Positions 15,941 through 24,936 of a stretch of 49,572 nucleotides of DNA are shown here, in pieces (the stretch's first letter is position 1; each line of letters starts with the position of its first letter). Source of the stretch: an uncultured Verrucomicrobia subdivision 3 bacterium (GTDB lineage: Bacteria; Verrucomicrobiota; Verrucomicrobiia; Limisphaerales; UBA11358); the NCBI GenBank assembly GCA_903850425.1, contig CAINLR010000077.1, forward strand, positions 1-49,572. The letters are read 5' to 3'. The position numbers and the translations under genes are program-made. The notes under the pieces were generated by a model. That model had not been told where the DNA came from. It saw only the letters and a program-made list of their open reading frames with translations, and made no database searches.

Positions 15941-16249
15941 ATGAAGATTCGCACCGTCATTGTTCTGGCTGCACTTGCCGTAGCTGCGATGATTGTCGAG
16001 TGGAAGTTCGCGGCGTCTATGGGCGAGGCTCACGCCAAGCATGGCTACCACGGCATTTGCAACGGTGGAGTTGGTGATCCATACGCTGACTTTATCCACC
16101 AGCTTCGCACGCTGGCCGAGAGCGGCGACACGAACAGGCTGGCGACAGTTTTGCGTCGTGCCGATGAGCACAGCCGCGACATTTATGATGTTTGGCTTGA
16201 TGACAAGCGAGACGCCTATAAGACTAGCATTTATGAGATACTCAAGTGA
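15941..16249 (+). CDS. small exported or membrane-anchored hypothetical protein in an integron-cassette-like setting
   Basis: A 102-residue protein with an N-terminal hydrophobic segment (MKIRTVIVLAALAVAAMIVEW) that is either a signal peptide or an anchor. It is followed by a mostly helical, charged domain (DFIHQLRTLAESGDTNRLAT, VLRRADEHSRDIYDVWLDDK). The family is unknown. The gene fills almost the whole interval between two 11-bp inverted repeats. It has no Shine-Dalgarno, and a long imperfect palindrome with a GCCTAAC box starts 3 bp after its stop. This is the arrangement of an integron gene cassette (ORF plus attC). A promoter-like pair lies at 15844-15872. It is a real-looking gene; the cassette interpretation is inference. 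Confidence 0.6.
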   Translation: MKIRTVIVLAALAVAAMIVEWKFAASMGEAHAKHGYHGICNGGVGDPYADFIHQLRTLAESGDTNRLATVLRRADEHSRDIYDVWLDDKRDAYKTSIYEILK

Positions 16250-16252
16250 GTG

Positions 16253-16357
16253 GCCTAACCGCCAAAGGATCGGAAAGGACTGAGGCGCGAGGGAGGGTGG
16301 CCTTGGGTGAGGGTGTGGTTGCGCCGAACGTCCTTTCCGATCCTTTGGTGGATAGGC
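16253..16357 (+). other. attC-like imperfect palindrome after the small gene
   Basis: The 28-base arm at 16253-16280, beginning GCCTAACCGCCAAAGG, pairs with 16330-16357, ending CCTTTGGTGGATAGGC. There is one A-A mismatch and one G-T wobble, around a 49-base centre. The left edge GCCTAAC fits the R'' consensus RYYYAAC. The right edge GATAGGC differs by one base from GTTRRRY. Total length (about 105 bp) is normal for attC sites. No integrase gene is in the window. A plain long hairpin or MITE-like repeat is the alternative. Confidence 0.45.
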
Positions 16358-16389
16358 GGCAGCGCCCCAATTGACTCCCCCAAATAACC

Positions 16390-16417
16390 AACGGCGAACG
16401 ATTCCCCGTTCGCCGTT
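16390..16417 (+). terminator. intrinsic terminator-like hairpin, plus strand
   Basis: An 11-bp stem (ACGGCGAACG with its complement at 16407-16416, plus one A-T pair), a 6-base loop and a short T-run (TTTTG). It would end plus-strand transcription from the small gene before it enters fusA antisense. Confidence 0.6.
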
Positions 16418-16455
16418 TTGACTTCGCCGGGTCCCGCCGCTGCCGCCAACAAAAT

Positions 16456-16481
16456 GAGCCGGAAGGTTGCCCTTCCGGCTC
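16456..16481 (-). terminator. intrinsic terminator of the str operon
   Basis: GAGCCGGAAGG at 16456-16466 pairs perfectly with CCTTCCGGCTC at 16471-16481 around a 4-base loop. On the minus strand the stem is followed by ATTTTG. It lies 20 bp downstream of the fusA stop codon. Confidence 0.75.
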
Positions 16482-16501
16482 GTGAGATTTGATTCGTTGG
16501 C

Positions 16502-18733
16502 CTAGGTGCGCGCGGCGGGCTTCTTCGCGGCGGCATCGAGGATGGTGGTCAACACACTGTTCGGCACCTGCGCGAAGCTCAGCGGTTCCATCGAATACGA
16601 GGCGCGGCCTTTGGAGAGCGAGCGGATGGCCGTGGCGTAACCGAACATTTCCGCCAGCGGCACCTGCGCGTTGAGAATGGTCTGCCCATTCTTCGCCTCG
16701 ATGCTGACGATCGTGCCGCGGCGACGGTTGATGTCGCCCAGCAGATCGCCCTGATATTCGTCCGGCGTCGTGCATTCCACTTTCATCAGCGGCTCGAGCA
16801 AGATCGGGCCGGCTTTCTTGAAGGCATCTTTCAAAGCGAAAATGCCAGCCATGCGGAAGGCGAGTTCGTTCGAGTCCACTTCGTGGAAGGAGCCGTCCAC
16901 GACTTCGACTTTGATGTCAATGACCTGATAGCCGGCATACACGCCGCCTTTGATGGCTTCTTCAATGCCGTTGATGACGGCCGGAATATATTCCTTGGGA
17001 ATGGAGCCGCCGACGATTTCGTCCACGACTTCCACGCCCTTGCCTTTTTCATTCGGCGCAACCGTGATGCAGGCGTGGCCGTATTGGCCCTTGCCGCCGG
17101 ATTGACGGATGAACTTGCCTTCGCCTTCGGCTTTCTTGGTGATCGTCTCGCGATACGCGATCTGCGGCGCGCCGGTGTTGGCCTCGACTTTGAATTCGCG
17201 CTTGAGCCGGTCAATGATGATTTCCAGATGCAACTCACCCATCCCGGCGATGATGAGCTGGCTGGTTTCTTCATTGGTGAAGCAGCGGAACGTCGGATCT
17301 TCTTCCGCGAGCCGTTGCAAACCTTCGGACAACTTGTCGCGGTCCTGCTTGGTCTTGGGTTCGACGGCCATCGAGATGACCGGCTCCGGGAAGGTCGGCG
17401 GTTCGAGCGTCACGTCGTAATCCTCATCGCACAGCGTGTCGCCGGTGGTGATGTTGCGCAGACCGACAAGCGCGGCAATGTCGCCCGCGAACACTTCGTT
17501 GATGTCCTTGCGTTCGCTGCCCTGAATGACCATGAGGCGGCTGACGCGCTCGCGTTTGCGCGTGCGCGGATTGTAAATATTGTCGCCCTTCTTGAGGTGG
17601 CCGGAATAGACGCGGAAGAACACCAGCTTGCCCGCGTAAGGATCGGTCCAGAGCTTGAACGCCAGCGAGCAAAACTTCTCGTGGTCGGTCGTCGGGACAT
17701 TCACGACGACTTCCGTGCCGAGTTCGTGACCGGTCGCGCCGGGAATGTCAATCGGGCTGGGAAGATAATCAATGACCGCGTCCACCAAAACTTGCACGCC
17801 TTTTTTCTTGAATGCCGAACCGCACAGCACGGGCACGAGTTCGATCTTGCAAGTAAGCCGACGAATCGCCGCCTTCAAAACGGGCGCGGTGACCGGCTTT
17901 TCTTCGAGCACCAGATTCTCGATTTCGGAATCTTTGTTGGAAACGGCGTCAATCAATTCCGCCAGCGCGGCTTCGGCGCGCGCCTTGTGTTCCGGAGCAA
18001 TCTCCCGGATTTCATAATTGAGACCTTCGTTCGCCTCGGTGGGTCCCCAAAAAATCGTCTTCTGATTGACCACGTCAATCACGCCTTCAAAACCACCTTC
18101 GATGGTCTTGTTCTCGAACTCAGTCGGGCCGGCACCGAGCGGCAGAAAAATGGGGAACGCATACGCGCGCAATTTCGTGCGCATGTCATTCAAGGCATTT
18201 TCAAAATTCGCGCCGATGCGATCCATCTTATTCACGAACGCGATGCGCGGGACATTATACTTGGTGGCCTGGCGCCAGACAGTTTCGGATTGCGGTTGCA
18301 CGCCAGCAACGCCGCAGAACACGGCGACCGCGCCGTCGAGCACGCGCATGGAACGTTCGACTTCAGCGGTGAAGTCCACGTGACCGGGCGTGTCAATGAT
18401 GTTGACGCGATGCGAAACATCTTTGAACGCCTTGTAAATCTTGTCTTCCCCCGCCTTGGCGCATTTCTGCGTCCAGAAACAAGTGACGGCGGCGGAAGTG
18501 ATCGTGATGCCGCGTTCGCGTTCCTGTTCCATCCAGTCCGTCACGGTATTGCCGTCATCCACGTCGCCGATCTTGTGGATCAGGCCGGTGTAAAAAAGAA
18601 TCCGCTCCGTGGTCGTCGTCTTGCCCGCGTCAATGTGGGCCGCGATGCCGATGTTGCGCGTGCGCTCCAACGTGTATTCACGATTGGGCGAATTCGGTGA
18701 TTTGACTGCGGGTGTGACTGCTTCTGCGCTCAT
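16502..18733 (-). CDS. fusA: translation elongation factor G
   Basis: The GTPase that drives tRNA-mRNA translocation on the ribosome. The start at 18733 ([20 protein letters not shown]) gives 743 residues. The open frame continues 47 codons upstream, but that part reads back into the rpsG 3' end and is arginine-rich, so it is excluded. The P-loop AHIDAGKTT is at about 32-40, followed by DTPGHVDF and [15 protein letters not shown] (switch I) and the domain IV and V segments ([32 protein letters not shown]) are intact. The N-terminus is about 15 residues longer than E. coli EF-G, with a proline-rich leader. It is the last gene of rpsL-rpsG-fusA and is separated from rpsG by 82 bp containing a terminator-like hairpin. 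Confidence 0.97.
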   Translation of the reverse strand: MSAEAVTPAVKSPNSPNREYTLERTRNIGIAAHIDAGKTTTTERILFYTGLIHKIGDVDDGNTVTDWMEQERERGITITSAAVTCFWTQKCAKAGEDKIYKAFKDVSHRVNIIDTPGHVDFTAEVERSMRVLDGAVAVFCGVAGVQPQSETVWRQATKYNVPRIAFVNKMDRIGANFENALNDMRTKLRAYAFPIFLPLGAGPTEFENKTIEGGFEGVIDVVNQKTIFWGPTEANEGLNYEIREIAPEHKARAEAALAELIDAVSNKDSEIENLVLEEKPVTAPVLKAAIRRLTCKIELVPVLCGSAFKKKGVQVLVDAVIDYLPSPIDIPGATGHELGTEVVVNVPTTDHEKFCSLAFKLWTDPYAGKLVFFRVYSGHLKKGDNIYNPRTRKRERVSRLMVIQGSERKDINEVFAGDIAALVGLRNITTGDTLCDEDYDVTLEPPTFPEPVISMAVEPKTKQDRDKLSEGLQRLAEEDPTFRCFTNEETSQLIIAGMGELHLEIIIDRLKREFKVEANTGAPQIAYRETITKKAEGEGKFIRQSGGKGQYGHACITVAPNEKGKGVEVVDEIVGGSIPKEYIPAVINGIEEAIKGGVYAGYQVIDIKVEVVDGSFHEVDSNELAFRMAGIFALKDAFKKAGPILLEPLMKVECTTPDEYQGDLLGDINRRRGTIVSIEAKNGQTILNAQVPLAEMFGYATAIRSLSKGRASYSMEPLSFAQVPNSVLTTILDAAAKKPAART

Positions 18734-18767
18734 AATTTCAAATTGGTTGCTAATCAGGTCTGGGAAC

Positions 18768-18799
18768 AAAAAACGCCCCGGCGAGTTACCGTCGGGGCG
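18768..18799 (-). terminator. terminator or attenuator hairpin between rpsG and fusA
   Basis: On the minus strand CGCCCCG (18793-18799) pairs with CGGGGCG (18774-18780), with secondary pairing in the loop, and six T residues follow directly (18768-18773). This is a textbook intrinsic terminator, but it is placed inside the str operon upstream of fusA. Partial readthrough or attenuation would set the ribosomal protein to EF-G ratio. Confidence 0.7.
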
Positions 18800-18815
18800 A
18801 AATATAAAAACTTTT

Positions 18816-19289
18816 CTACCAACGGAAGTGCGCGAAAGCCTTGTTCGCCTGCGCCATCTTGTGAACCTCGTCACGTTTGCGGATGGCGTTGCCCTGGCCT
18901 TGATACGCCTCGAGAATCTCGGTCGCGAGCGCGGCCTTCATCGGCATGCCCTTTTTGGCATCCGCGAAATCCACGATCCAGCGGAGCGCGAGCGCCGCCT
19001 GGCGGTCGGACGGAATTTCCAGCGGCACCTGATACGTCGCACCACCGACACGGCGGGGCTTCGTTTCGATGCGGGGCTTGGCGTTGTCCACCGCGCGCTG
19101 CAAGATTTCGATCGGGTTGCTGGCCGGATTCTTTTCGGAGATGGTGTCGAACGCGCCGTAAACGATGCGTTGCGCCGTGCTCTTCTTGCCGGAAACCATG
19201 ACGGTTTTGACCAGGCGCGAAACGAGGGCGCTGTTGAACTTGCCGTCCGGGAGCATCGGGCGTTTGGTGGCTTGACGTCTGCGAGACAT
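18816..19289 (-). CDS. rpsG: 30S ribosomal protein S7
   Basis: An assembly-initiating protein of the small-subunit head that contacts 16S rRNA and the E-site tRNA. The 157 residues are the normal length. Typical segments are [50 protein letters not shown] and [14 protein letters not shown]. It ends [14 protein letters not shown], the standard C-terminus. It starts 16 bp after the rpsL stop, so the two are cotranscribed. A terminator-like hairpin follows its stop codon. Confidence 0.98.
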   Translation of the reverse strand: MSRRRQATKRPMLPDGKFNSALVSRLVKTVMVSGKKSTAQRIVYGAFDTISEKNPASNPIEILQRAVDNAKPRIETKPRRVGGATYQVPLEIPSDRQAALALRWIVDFADAKKGMPMKAALATEILEAYQGQGNAIRKRDEVHKMAQANKAFAHFRW

Positions 19290-19305
19290 AATTAATTATA
19301 AAATG

Positions 19306-19704
19306 TTACTTGGCCGGAGCGGCGGCGGCTTTGGCCTTGGGTTTCTTCACGCCGTATTTGGAGCGGCTCACGCGGCGTTTTTCAACCCCGGCGGCATCCA
19401 ACGTTCCGCGCACGATGTGATAGCGCACACCGGGCAAATCTTTCACACGGCCACCGCGAATCAACACGATGCTATGCTCCTGGAGATTGTGCCCCTCGTC
19501 GGGAATGTAGGCGATGATCTCGTGACCGTTCGTCAAACGAACTTTGGCCACTTTGCGCATCGCGGAGTTCGGCTTTTTCGGCGTGCGGGTCATCACTTGG
19601 ATGCACACCCCACGGCGAAACGGCGAGTTTTCCAAGGCAGGCGACTTGGACTTGTATTTTACTTTAGTGCGGCCCTTGCGGACCAGTTGGTTGATCGTCG
19701 GCAT
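19306..19704 (-). CDS. rpsL: 30S ribosomal protein S12
   Basis: A decoding-centre protein and the first gene of the str operon. Its 132 residues begin [12 protein letters not shown]. The conserved loops are [17 protein letters not shown] (K43) and [13 protein letters not shown] (K88, D89). The streptomycin-resistance positions K43 and K88 carry the wild-type lysine, so ribosomal sensitivity is expected. The C-terminus has an alanine/lysine-rich tail ([12 protein letters not shown]) longer than in E. coli. The 139-bp gap upstream separates it from the DUF218 gene and should hold the operon promoter, but I see no convincing -35/-10 pair. Confidence 0.98.
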   Translation of the reverse strand: MPTINQLVRKGRTKVKYKSKSPALENSPFRRGVCIQVMTRTPKKPNSAMRKVAKVRLTNGHEIIAYIPDEGHNLQEHSIVLIRGGRVKDLPGVRYHIVRGTLDAAGVEKRRVSRSKYGVKKPKAKAAAAPAK

Positions 19705-19843
19705 TGCGTTAAAATTGATCGTTTACCAGTTCTGGAAAAACGGAACGCAGAAATTAGCAAATCCCCCGCTGCGTGCAACTACATTTTGCAAGTTTTTGCT
19801 GACGGCACGGAAACAATCGCCACCCCTCCGCAAAAAACTGCCT

Positions 19844-20419
19844 TCAATAGACGCCGTAACGAATCCAGTAGGCCGGCAACTTCACGAACTCCAGCCGCAT
19901 CTTCTTGTTGATGCCCAGCCGCGACCAATCGTTGCGGTCAAAGGCATAATAGGACGGGCGGGAATAAAATTTTATCTCGGGTGCGTAATGTTGAAACGTC
20001 GCCAGCGCCCGCCGCGAGTGATACCACGAGGTCACCAGCACCGCGCTGTGAACTTGTTCGGCCCGCAACAGTTTGATCGTAAACTCGGCGTTTTCGTGCG
20101 TCGTCGTAGATTTGCTTTCCACTTCAATGGCGCGCGCCGGAACGCCCGAACGGAGCAGCAGCTGGCGGTTGATCCCGTCATCACCTTCGCCCGTATGGAT
20201 GATGCGCGGGGCGACGTGCTGCTTGAATAATTCCGCCGCGCGCCCGGCCCGCTCGTGATTGCCGCCACCCAAAACGATGATCACATCGGCCGTCGCGACG
20301 CGACCGGTATCCACACAGATAAATTTTTCCGGATAGAAATATGCAACCACGGCAACCAGCGCCATCAAGAGTAGGACACTGATTGCCGCGCGAATCGCTA
20401 ATTTGAGAATAAAGCGCAA
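19844..20419 (-). CDS. DUF218 (YdcF/ElyC/SanA-like) membrane-anchored protein
   Basis: A 191-residue protein with one N-terminal membrane helix (AISVLLLMALVAVVAYFY). A DUF218 domain follows, starting ADVIIVLGGGNHERAGRAAELF. Further conserved blocks are RIIHTGEGDDGINRQLLLR, STTTHENAEFTIKLL and SAVLVTSWYHSRRALATFQ. Family members such as SanA and ElyC act in envelope or peptidoglycan-precursor homeostasis; the biochemical activity is unclear. The start is 7 bp after the fucI stop, so it is probably cotranscribed with fucI although no functional link is obvious. Confidence 0.85.
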   Translation of the reverse strand: MRFILKLAIRAAISVLLLMALVAVVAYFYPEKFICVDTGRVATADVIIVLGGGNHERAGRAAELFKQHVAPRIIHTGEGDDGINRQLLLRSGVPARAIEVESKSTTTHENAEFTIKLLRAEQVHSAVLVTSWYHSRRALATFQHYAPEIKFYSRPSYYAFDRNDWSRLGINKKMRLEFVKLPAYWIRYGVY

Positions 20420-20426
20420 CCTGCGC

Positions 20427-22211
20427 TCAAGCGTAGAGCGGGCCGAAATTGTTGCAAGCGCGATAATCTGCGCCTTCCAAGTCCGCAGTGCCGAACGCCG
20501 CCCAAGTGCTCGGACGGAACACTGATTCAGTGGCCACGTTGTGCATGTAAACCGGAATGCGCAGCATCGCCGCGAGCGAAATCAGATCCGCGCCGATGTG
20601 GCCGTAGCTGATCGCGCCGTGGTTCGCGCCCCAGTTGTTCATGACGGAATAGACATCGCGGAACGCGCCCTGCCCCGTCAAACGCGGCGCGAACCACGTT
20701 GTCGGCCAGGTCGGATTCGTGCGCTGATCCAGTGTGTCGTGAACTTTTGCCGGCAGATCAATTGTCCAGCCTTCGGCGATTTGCAGCACCGGGCCAAGAC
20801 CTTTGACGAGATTCAAGCGGCACATCGTTACCGGCATGCCGCCGCGTGTGAGGAAGCGCGTGGACCAGCCGCCGCCGGGGAAATATTCCGTGATGCTCGG
20901 ATGCCACGTCGTCGCACCGAGACATTTCTGCGCCTCGGCCTTGGTGATTTCCCAAAACGGTTTCATCGCGGGCTGGCGGTCGCGCTCCATTTGGCCCGTG
21001 CCGTCGAGCGTGGCCGGGCCGGAATTAATGAGATGCAAAATTCCGCCCGCCGCCGCGCCAGAAAGTTCGTGACCCGACACGCGCTTGACGGAATCCGCGC
21101 TCCAGTAGGTGCGCACGTCGGCAAAAATCTGCGCGGTGTTCGTGAGCAGATGACCAAAAAGCATCGAGGCCCCGTTGAGGCAATCATTTTCCGTGGCGAC
21201 GATGTAAGGCGCGCGAATGCCGTTCCAATCGAATGAGGTGTTGAGAATCGCTTCGAGAAAATCGCCGTTGGGCTGGTAGTCCGTCCACTGGCGCTGACCT
21301 TGAAAACCGGAAGCGATGGCGTTGTGGCCCTGCGCCTCCTCGCCAAAACCCATTTCGGCGAGCTTGGGATTGCCCACCATCAGGTCGCGTGCGATGAGTG
21401 ACATCTTCACAGATTTTTCCCATTCGCCATTGAGCTGCTTGCGCGAGCGCTTGGTCTGGGCCGAGTTGTAGTCTTTGCCTTCGGGGCAATTCTCTTTCAC
21501 CCACGCGAGCGCTTTCTTGTATTCAGCGTGATCATAAATCCCTTTATCCATGCGGCGGAGAAATTCCGTCATGTCAATCGTCTCCACGCGCATTCCGAGA
21601 TACTCCTCAAAGAACGGCTGGTCCACGATCGAACCCGCGATGCCCATCGAGACGCCGCCCATGCCGAGATAAGATTTGCCGCGCATCAACGCGACCGCCA
21701 GACCGGCGCGAGCGAAGCGCAGAATTTTTTCCTGCACATCCGCCGGAATGCTCTTATCGCCGCCATCCTGCACCTCGCGGCCGTAAATGCTGAAAGCGGG
21801 AACGCCCTTTTGCGAATGCCCCGCCAGCACCGCCGCGAGATACACCGCGCCGGGCCGTTCCGTGCCGTTGAAACCCCAGACCGCTTTCGGAATCGTTGGA
21901 TTCATGTCCATCGTCTCGCTGCCGTAACACCAGCAGGGCGTGACCGTGAGCGAAACGCCGACGCCGGCCTTGGAAAATTTCTCCGCACACGCCGCCGCCT
22001 CGGCCACGCCGCCGATGCAAGTGTCGGCAATGACACATTCGACGAGCTGGCCATTTGGATAACGGAGGCTCGCGGAAATTAATTTCGCGGCGGCCTTCGC
22101 CATGTCCATCGTTTGCTTTTCGAGCGACTCGCGCACGCCGCCGAGGCGTCCGTCAATGGTCGGGCGAAGGCCAATCTTGGGCAGGGAACCGTTAAAGACT
22201 GAATGTTTCAT
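20427..22211 (-). CDS. fucI: L-fucose isomerase
   Basis: Interconverts L-fucose and L-fuculose (Mn2+-dependent), the first step of L-fucose use in the cytoplasm. The 594 residues match the E. coli enzyme (591). The opening [20 protein letters not shown] is diagnostic, with [35 protein letters not shown] and [12 protein letters not shown] following. [20 protein letters not shown] and [20 protein letters not shown] cover the catalytic Glu/Asp region. The C-terminal [20 protein letters not shown] carries the metal-binding histidine. It sits 137 bp downstream of the GH9 fusion gene and 7 bp upstream of the DUF218 gene. Context suggests it metabolises fucose released by the neighbouring hydrolases. 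No fuculokinase or aldolase gene is in the window. Confidence 0.95.
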   Translation of the reverse strand: MKHSVFNGSLPKIGLRPTIDGRLGGVRESLEKQTMDMAKAAAKLISASLRYPNGQLVECVIADTCIGGVAEAAACAEKFSKAGVGVSLTVTPCWCYGSETMDMNPTIPKAVWGFNGTERPGAVYLAAVLAGHSQKGVPAFSIYGREVQDGGDKSIPADVQEKILRFARAGLAVALMRGKSYLGMGGVSMGIAGSIVDQPFFEEYLGMRVETIDMTEFLRRMDKGIYDHAEYKKALAWVKENCPEGKDYNSAQTKRSRKQLNGEWEKSVKMSLIARDLMVGNPKLAEMGFGEEAQGHNAIASGFQGQRQWTDYQPNGDFLEAILNTSFDWNGIRAPYIVATENDCLNGASMLFGHLLTNTAQIFADVRTYWSADSVKRVSGHELSGAAAGGILHLINSGPATLDGTGQMERDRQPAMKPFWEITKAEAQKCLGATTWHPSITEYFPGGGWSTRFLTRGGMPVTMCRLNLVKGLGPVLQIAEGWTIDLPAKVHDTLDQRTNPTWPTTWFAPRLTGQGAFRDVYSVMNNWGANHGAISYGHIGADLISLAAMLRIPVYMHNVATESVFRPSTWAAFGTADLEGADYRACNNFGPLYA

Positions 22212-22348
22212 GTGGCGTAATGATCAAAATTTGTTCGTGAATGAGGCGGCAGAATAATTTCCCTTGCCGGTCAAACGCAAGTGAATCCGCTGCAACTTTT
22301 GCGCTAGCGCCCCGACACCGTTTCCCATTTGAACCCGGCGCGGAAGAA

Positions 22349-24862
22349 TTATTTCGCATCCTCAAACAAGCTGAACATCAAAATCGCCGAGGCGGTGCCG
22401 TCCATCGTGGGTTCGTTGGAAGAGTAGTCGCTCATGTCATCGTGATAGACTGCGGCACCTTGAAACAACGCCAGCGGATCCGGCTCGCGTATCGTGACGC
22501 CTTTGAGCGATTTGAAAATACGCTCATAAACCGGTCCATCCACCAAGGCCCCGCGCACGAAGCGATGCGTCAGTTGCGTCGTCATCAAGTGAATGTCGCG
22601 TGGATACACGCTGCCGATCTCGGTGAACATTGTCGTGCCCCACGGATTGCGGCCGAGCAACCAGTCGCGCTGCGTGGCGGCGAAGTTGTGGTAGCGATGG
22701 TCGCCGGTCATGCGTTCGTAAAACGCACATTGCGTCACCAGCGCGGCGACCAGATTGTCCGAGCACCAGATGAACGGCACGCCGATGCGATACGGACTCT
22801 GTTCGCCCGCGCTGACGCAACGCCCGATGCCAGCGCGATAATATCCAGCGAGCGTCTTTTGGAATTCCGCATCCACCAGGTCGTAAAGCCGAAAGTGACC
22901 GGCATTCATGAATGGATAATATTGGTAGTGTCCGGTTTGTTCCTTGCCCATCCAACTTTCGTCGGCAGCCAGCACCGCGTAGTGTTTTGCCTCGGCGAGA
23001 AAATTTGTTTCGCCCGTTGCGCGAAACATTTCTGCGGCGCCCCATTCCATATCGTCGGCCCAAGTCGTCTCGGCATAACGATAGGGCGAGCCGTAAGAAT
23101 TTCCCTGCTGCACGCCTTCGTTCGCGCGGCCCAGCGCATACACTTCGCGACCCGCTTGCAAACAACGGCGCGCAAAATCTTTTTGCGACGGATCGTCTTT
23201 CCAAATCTCGTAAGCCAATGCCATGGCCGCCGCGTAACGACCCGCGAGATTGGCAAGTCCGCTCGATTCGCTTTTATATTTTCCCAATCCTTGCGGCTGA
23301 CCATCCGCAAAGTAAACTACCCGCGCGCCGGCCTTGCCCCAGCCATAATCGGTCAGCTCATTATTCGGCAAACGCCAACCGGCGTGATCGCGATCGTCGG
23401 CAACCTGATGATACAGCGCGTCGGGCGCGGGATGCAGTTTGAGCAGCCAATCCAAGCCCCAGCGCGCCTCGTCGAGAAGATCAGGAATGCCGTTGGCGCC
23501 TGAATTTCCTAGCGCATCCACGCGGTCGGAAAATCGTGTAGGGCTTTGTTTACTCGATGAATTTAATTGGTAAGCCAGCAGCATTTGCGCGGTGGCATTG
23601 CCGGCGGTGAACAGATATTTCAGCAGATCGCCCGCATCGTGCCAGCCACCGGTGGCGTCCATCGGCGTCGCAAATGGCAACGGTCCAAACGCGGTGCGCC
23701 CGTCGAGCTGATGACAATTCGTGCCCAGCCACGGATTGTAACCGCAGCGCTGCTCGCGCATAAATTCCAGCAGCTCATCCGGCAGCTTCGCGTAAATATC
23801 CTCGCCGATACTGAATGGCTGCGAGGTTGCTTCGCCGATGCGAATGCAAAAGCGCCCCAGTTTGTTCAACGCAGAAAAATCCAGTTCGTAATGATTGGTG
23901 AAACGTCCCCACGTTGCGCCAGCAATCAGTTTCGCCGCGCCGTTGAAAACACTTTTGCCAGTATCAGGGTTCACCACCGAAAAAGTGTTCGGCACCACCG
24001 CTTGCGAAAATGCCACCGCCGTCTTCGCGTCTGCCACTTCGTAGCCGAGTTGATTGGCACGGATGAAAAGCTGTTCCGGTTTGGGGGATAGCAATTCATC
24101 CACGCGAACAAATTCATAGCCTTTGGCCGCGAGCGCGGTAAACAACTCGCCGAAGTGCGCTGCAAACTTATCCGTGCGTTCCGGCCCGCTGCCGAGGTGC
24201 AGCAACAGAATAAATCCGTTCAAGCCATGCGCGTCGTCGCGCTCACGCTGGAGGATGCTGTCGAAAATCTTCTGCGAGGAGATGAAGTGTTTGTCCGCGT
24301 CCGCCATGTAATCTGCGTTGGCGCGCGTGCCGGGCGTGAAGTTAATAAGCGTCAAGCCGACCTCGGCACTCCAATCCACCACGGCACGATTGTAATATTC
24401 GAACGGCGGCAGAAAAAATCGCACGCTTGCGCGGCGCACGCCGCAGCGCTCCAGCTTTTCCAGATTGGCAATGAGATCGGCGCGGAATTCATCATGCGTG
24501 ATAAGATTTATTTTCGGGCCATCCCACGGACAATACAACACATGCTTGTCCGAATGCGGCCCGACGTAGTGCCCTGCCTTGACGATGCGGCGCACGAGCG
24601 GCGTGAAGTTGGTGTTCGTCAGAAAATCGCCCGTGAAGAAAAACGACGCGTGCGCCTGCTGCCGCGCCAACTCGTTCAAAATGGTCTCACCACTTTCCGC
24701 AAAAGAGTGTCCCGTGAAGGCGAGCGCGATTTGCTTTCGATTCGTCGCGCCCCGGATGATGCCACCTTCGCTCAGTTGAAAGCTCGCGGACGAGGATTCC
24801 GCCGCGCGCAGGCAGGACTGCCCGGCAAGCAGCAGCAAAACGATGGCAAAGATAATGTTCAT
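22349..24862 (-). CDS. secreted fusion: polysaccharide-deacetylase-like domain + GH9 glycoside hydrolase
   Basis: The start at 24862 gives an 837-aa protein with a signal peptide (MNIIFAIVLLLLAGQSCLRA); a longer frame lacks a sensible N-terminus. Residues about 44-270 resemble NodB polysaccharide deacetylases, with AFTGHSF, ASFFFTGDFL, the metal-binding HSDKH (103-107), FFLPPFEYYN and FILLLHLGSG. The usual TFDDG motif is replaced by AFTGH (48-52), so the catalytic aspartates are missing. An Ig-like CelD-N module follows (LFIRANQLGYEVADA). The GH9 (alpha/alpha)6 domain has TGGWHDAGDLLKY near 400 with catalytic Asp, and SNEPTMDGTAS near 817 with the acid Glu. Endoglucanase or exo-beta-glycosidase activity is expected. 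It lies between rsmI and fucI on the same strand. Confidence 0.87.
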   Translation of the reverse strand: MNIIFAIVLLLLAGQSCLRAAESSSASFQLSEGGIIRGATNRKQIALAFTGHSFAESGETILNELARQQAHASFFFTGDFLTNTNFTPLVRRIVKAGHYVGPHSDKHVLYCPWDGPKINLITHDEFRADLIANLEKLERCGVRRASVRFFLPPFEYYNRAVVDWSAEVGLTLINFTPGTRANADYMADADKHFISSQKIFDSILQRERDDAHGLNGFILLLHLGSGPERTDKFAAHFGELFTALAAKGYEFVRVDELLSPKPEQLFIRANQLGYEVADAKTAVAFSQAVVPNTFSVVNPDTGKSVFNGAAKLIAGATWGRFTNHYELDFSALNKLGRFCIRIGEATSQPFSIGEDIYAKLPDELLEFMREQRCGYNPWLGTNCHQLDGRTAFGPLPFATPMDATGGWHDAGDLLKYLFTAGNATAQMLLAYQLNSSSKQSPTRFSDRVDALGNSGANGIPDLLDEARWGLDWLLKLHPAPDALYHQVADDRDHAGWRLPNNELTDYGWGKAGARVVYFADGQPQGLGKYKSESSGLANLAGRYAAAMALAYEIWKDDPSQKDFARRCLQAGREVYALGRANEGVQQGNSYGSPYRYAETTWADDMEWGAAEMFRATGETNFLAEAKHYAVLAADESWMGKEQTGHYQYYPFMNAGHFRLYDLVDAEFQKTLAGYYRAGIGRCVSAGEQSPYRIGVPFIWCSDNLVAALVTQCAFYERMTGDHRYHNFAATQRDWLLGRNPWGTTMFTEIGSVYPRDIHLMTTQLTHRFVRGALVDGPVYERIFKSLKGVTIREPDPLALFQGAAVYHDDMSDYSSNEPTMDGTASAILMFSLFEDAK

Positions 24863-24895
24863 GCTTCGCGAATTTTCCGAGCTGTCGTTTTGTAG

Positions 24896-24936
24896 CGGCG
24901 CTCTATGAGCGCCGTTTCGGCGGTCACAGACCGCCG
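24896..24936. repeat. double-palindrome REP-like element overlapping the rsmI 3' end
   Basis: There are two adjacent hairpins of similar design, each an 8-bp perfect stem with a 3-base loop. They are CGGCGCTC-TAT-GAGCGCCG (24896-24914) and CGGCGGTC-ACA-GACCGCCG (24918-24936), flanked by TTGTAG at the left. The design resembles dispersed REP-type elements. The rsmI stop codon falls in the second hairpin. Confidence 0.6.

Noticed and set aside
16883-18700. 605-aa plus-strand ORF
   Set aside because: It is the exact antisense of fusA in a GC-rich gene, with composition typical of shadow frames.
22241-23503. 420-aa plus-strand ORF
   Set aside because: Antisense to the GH9 fusion; no recognisable domain.
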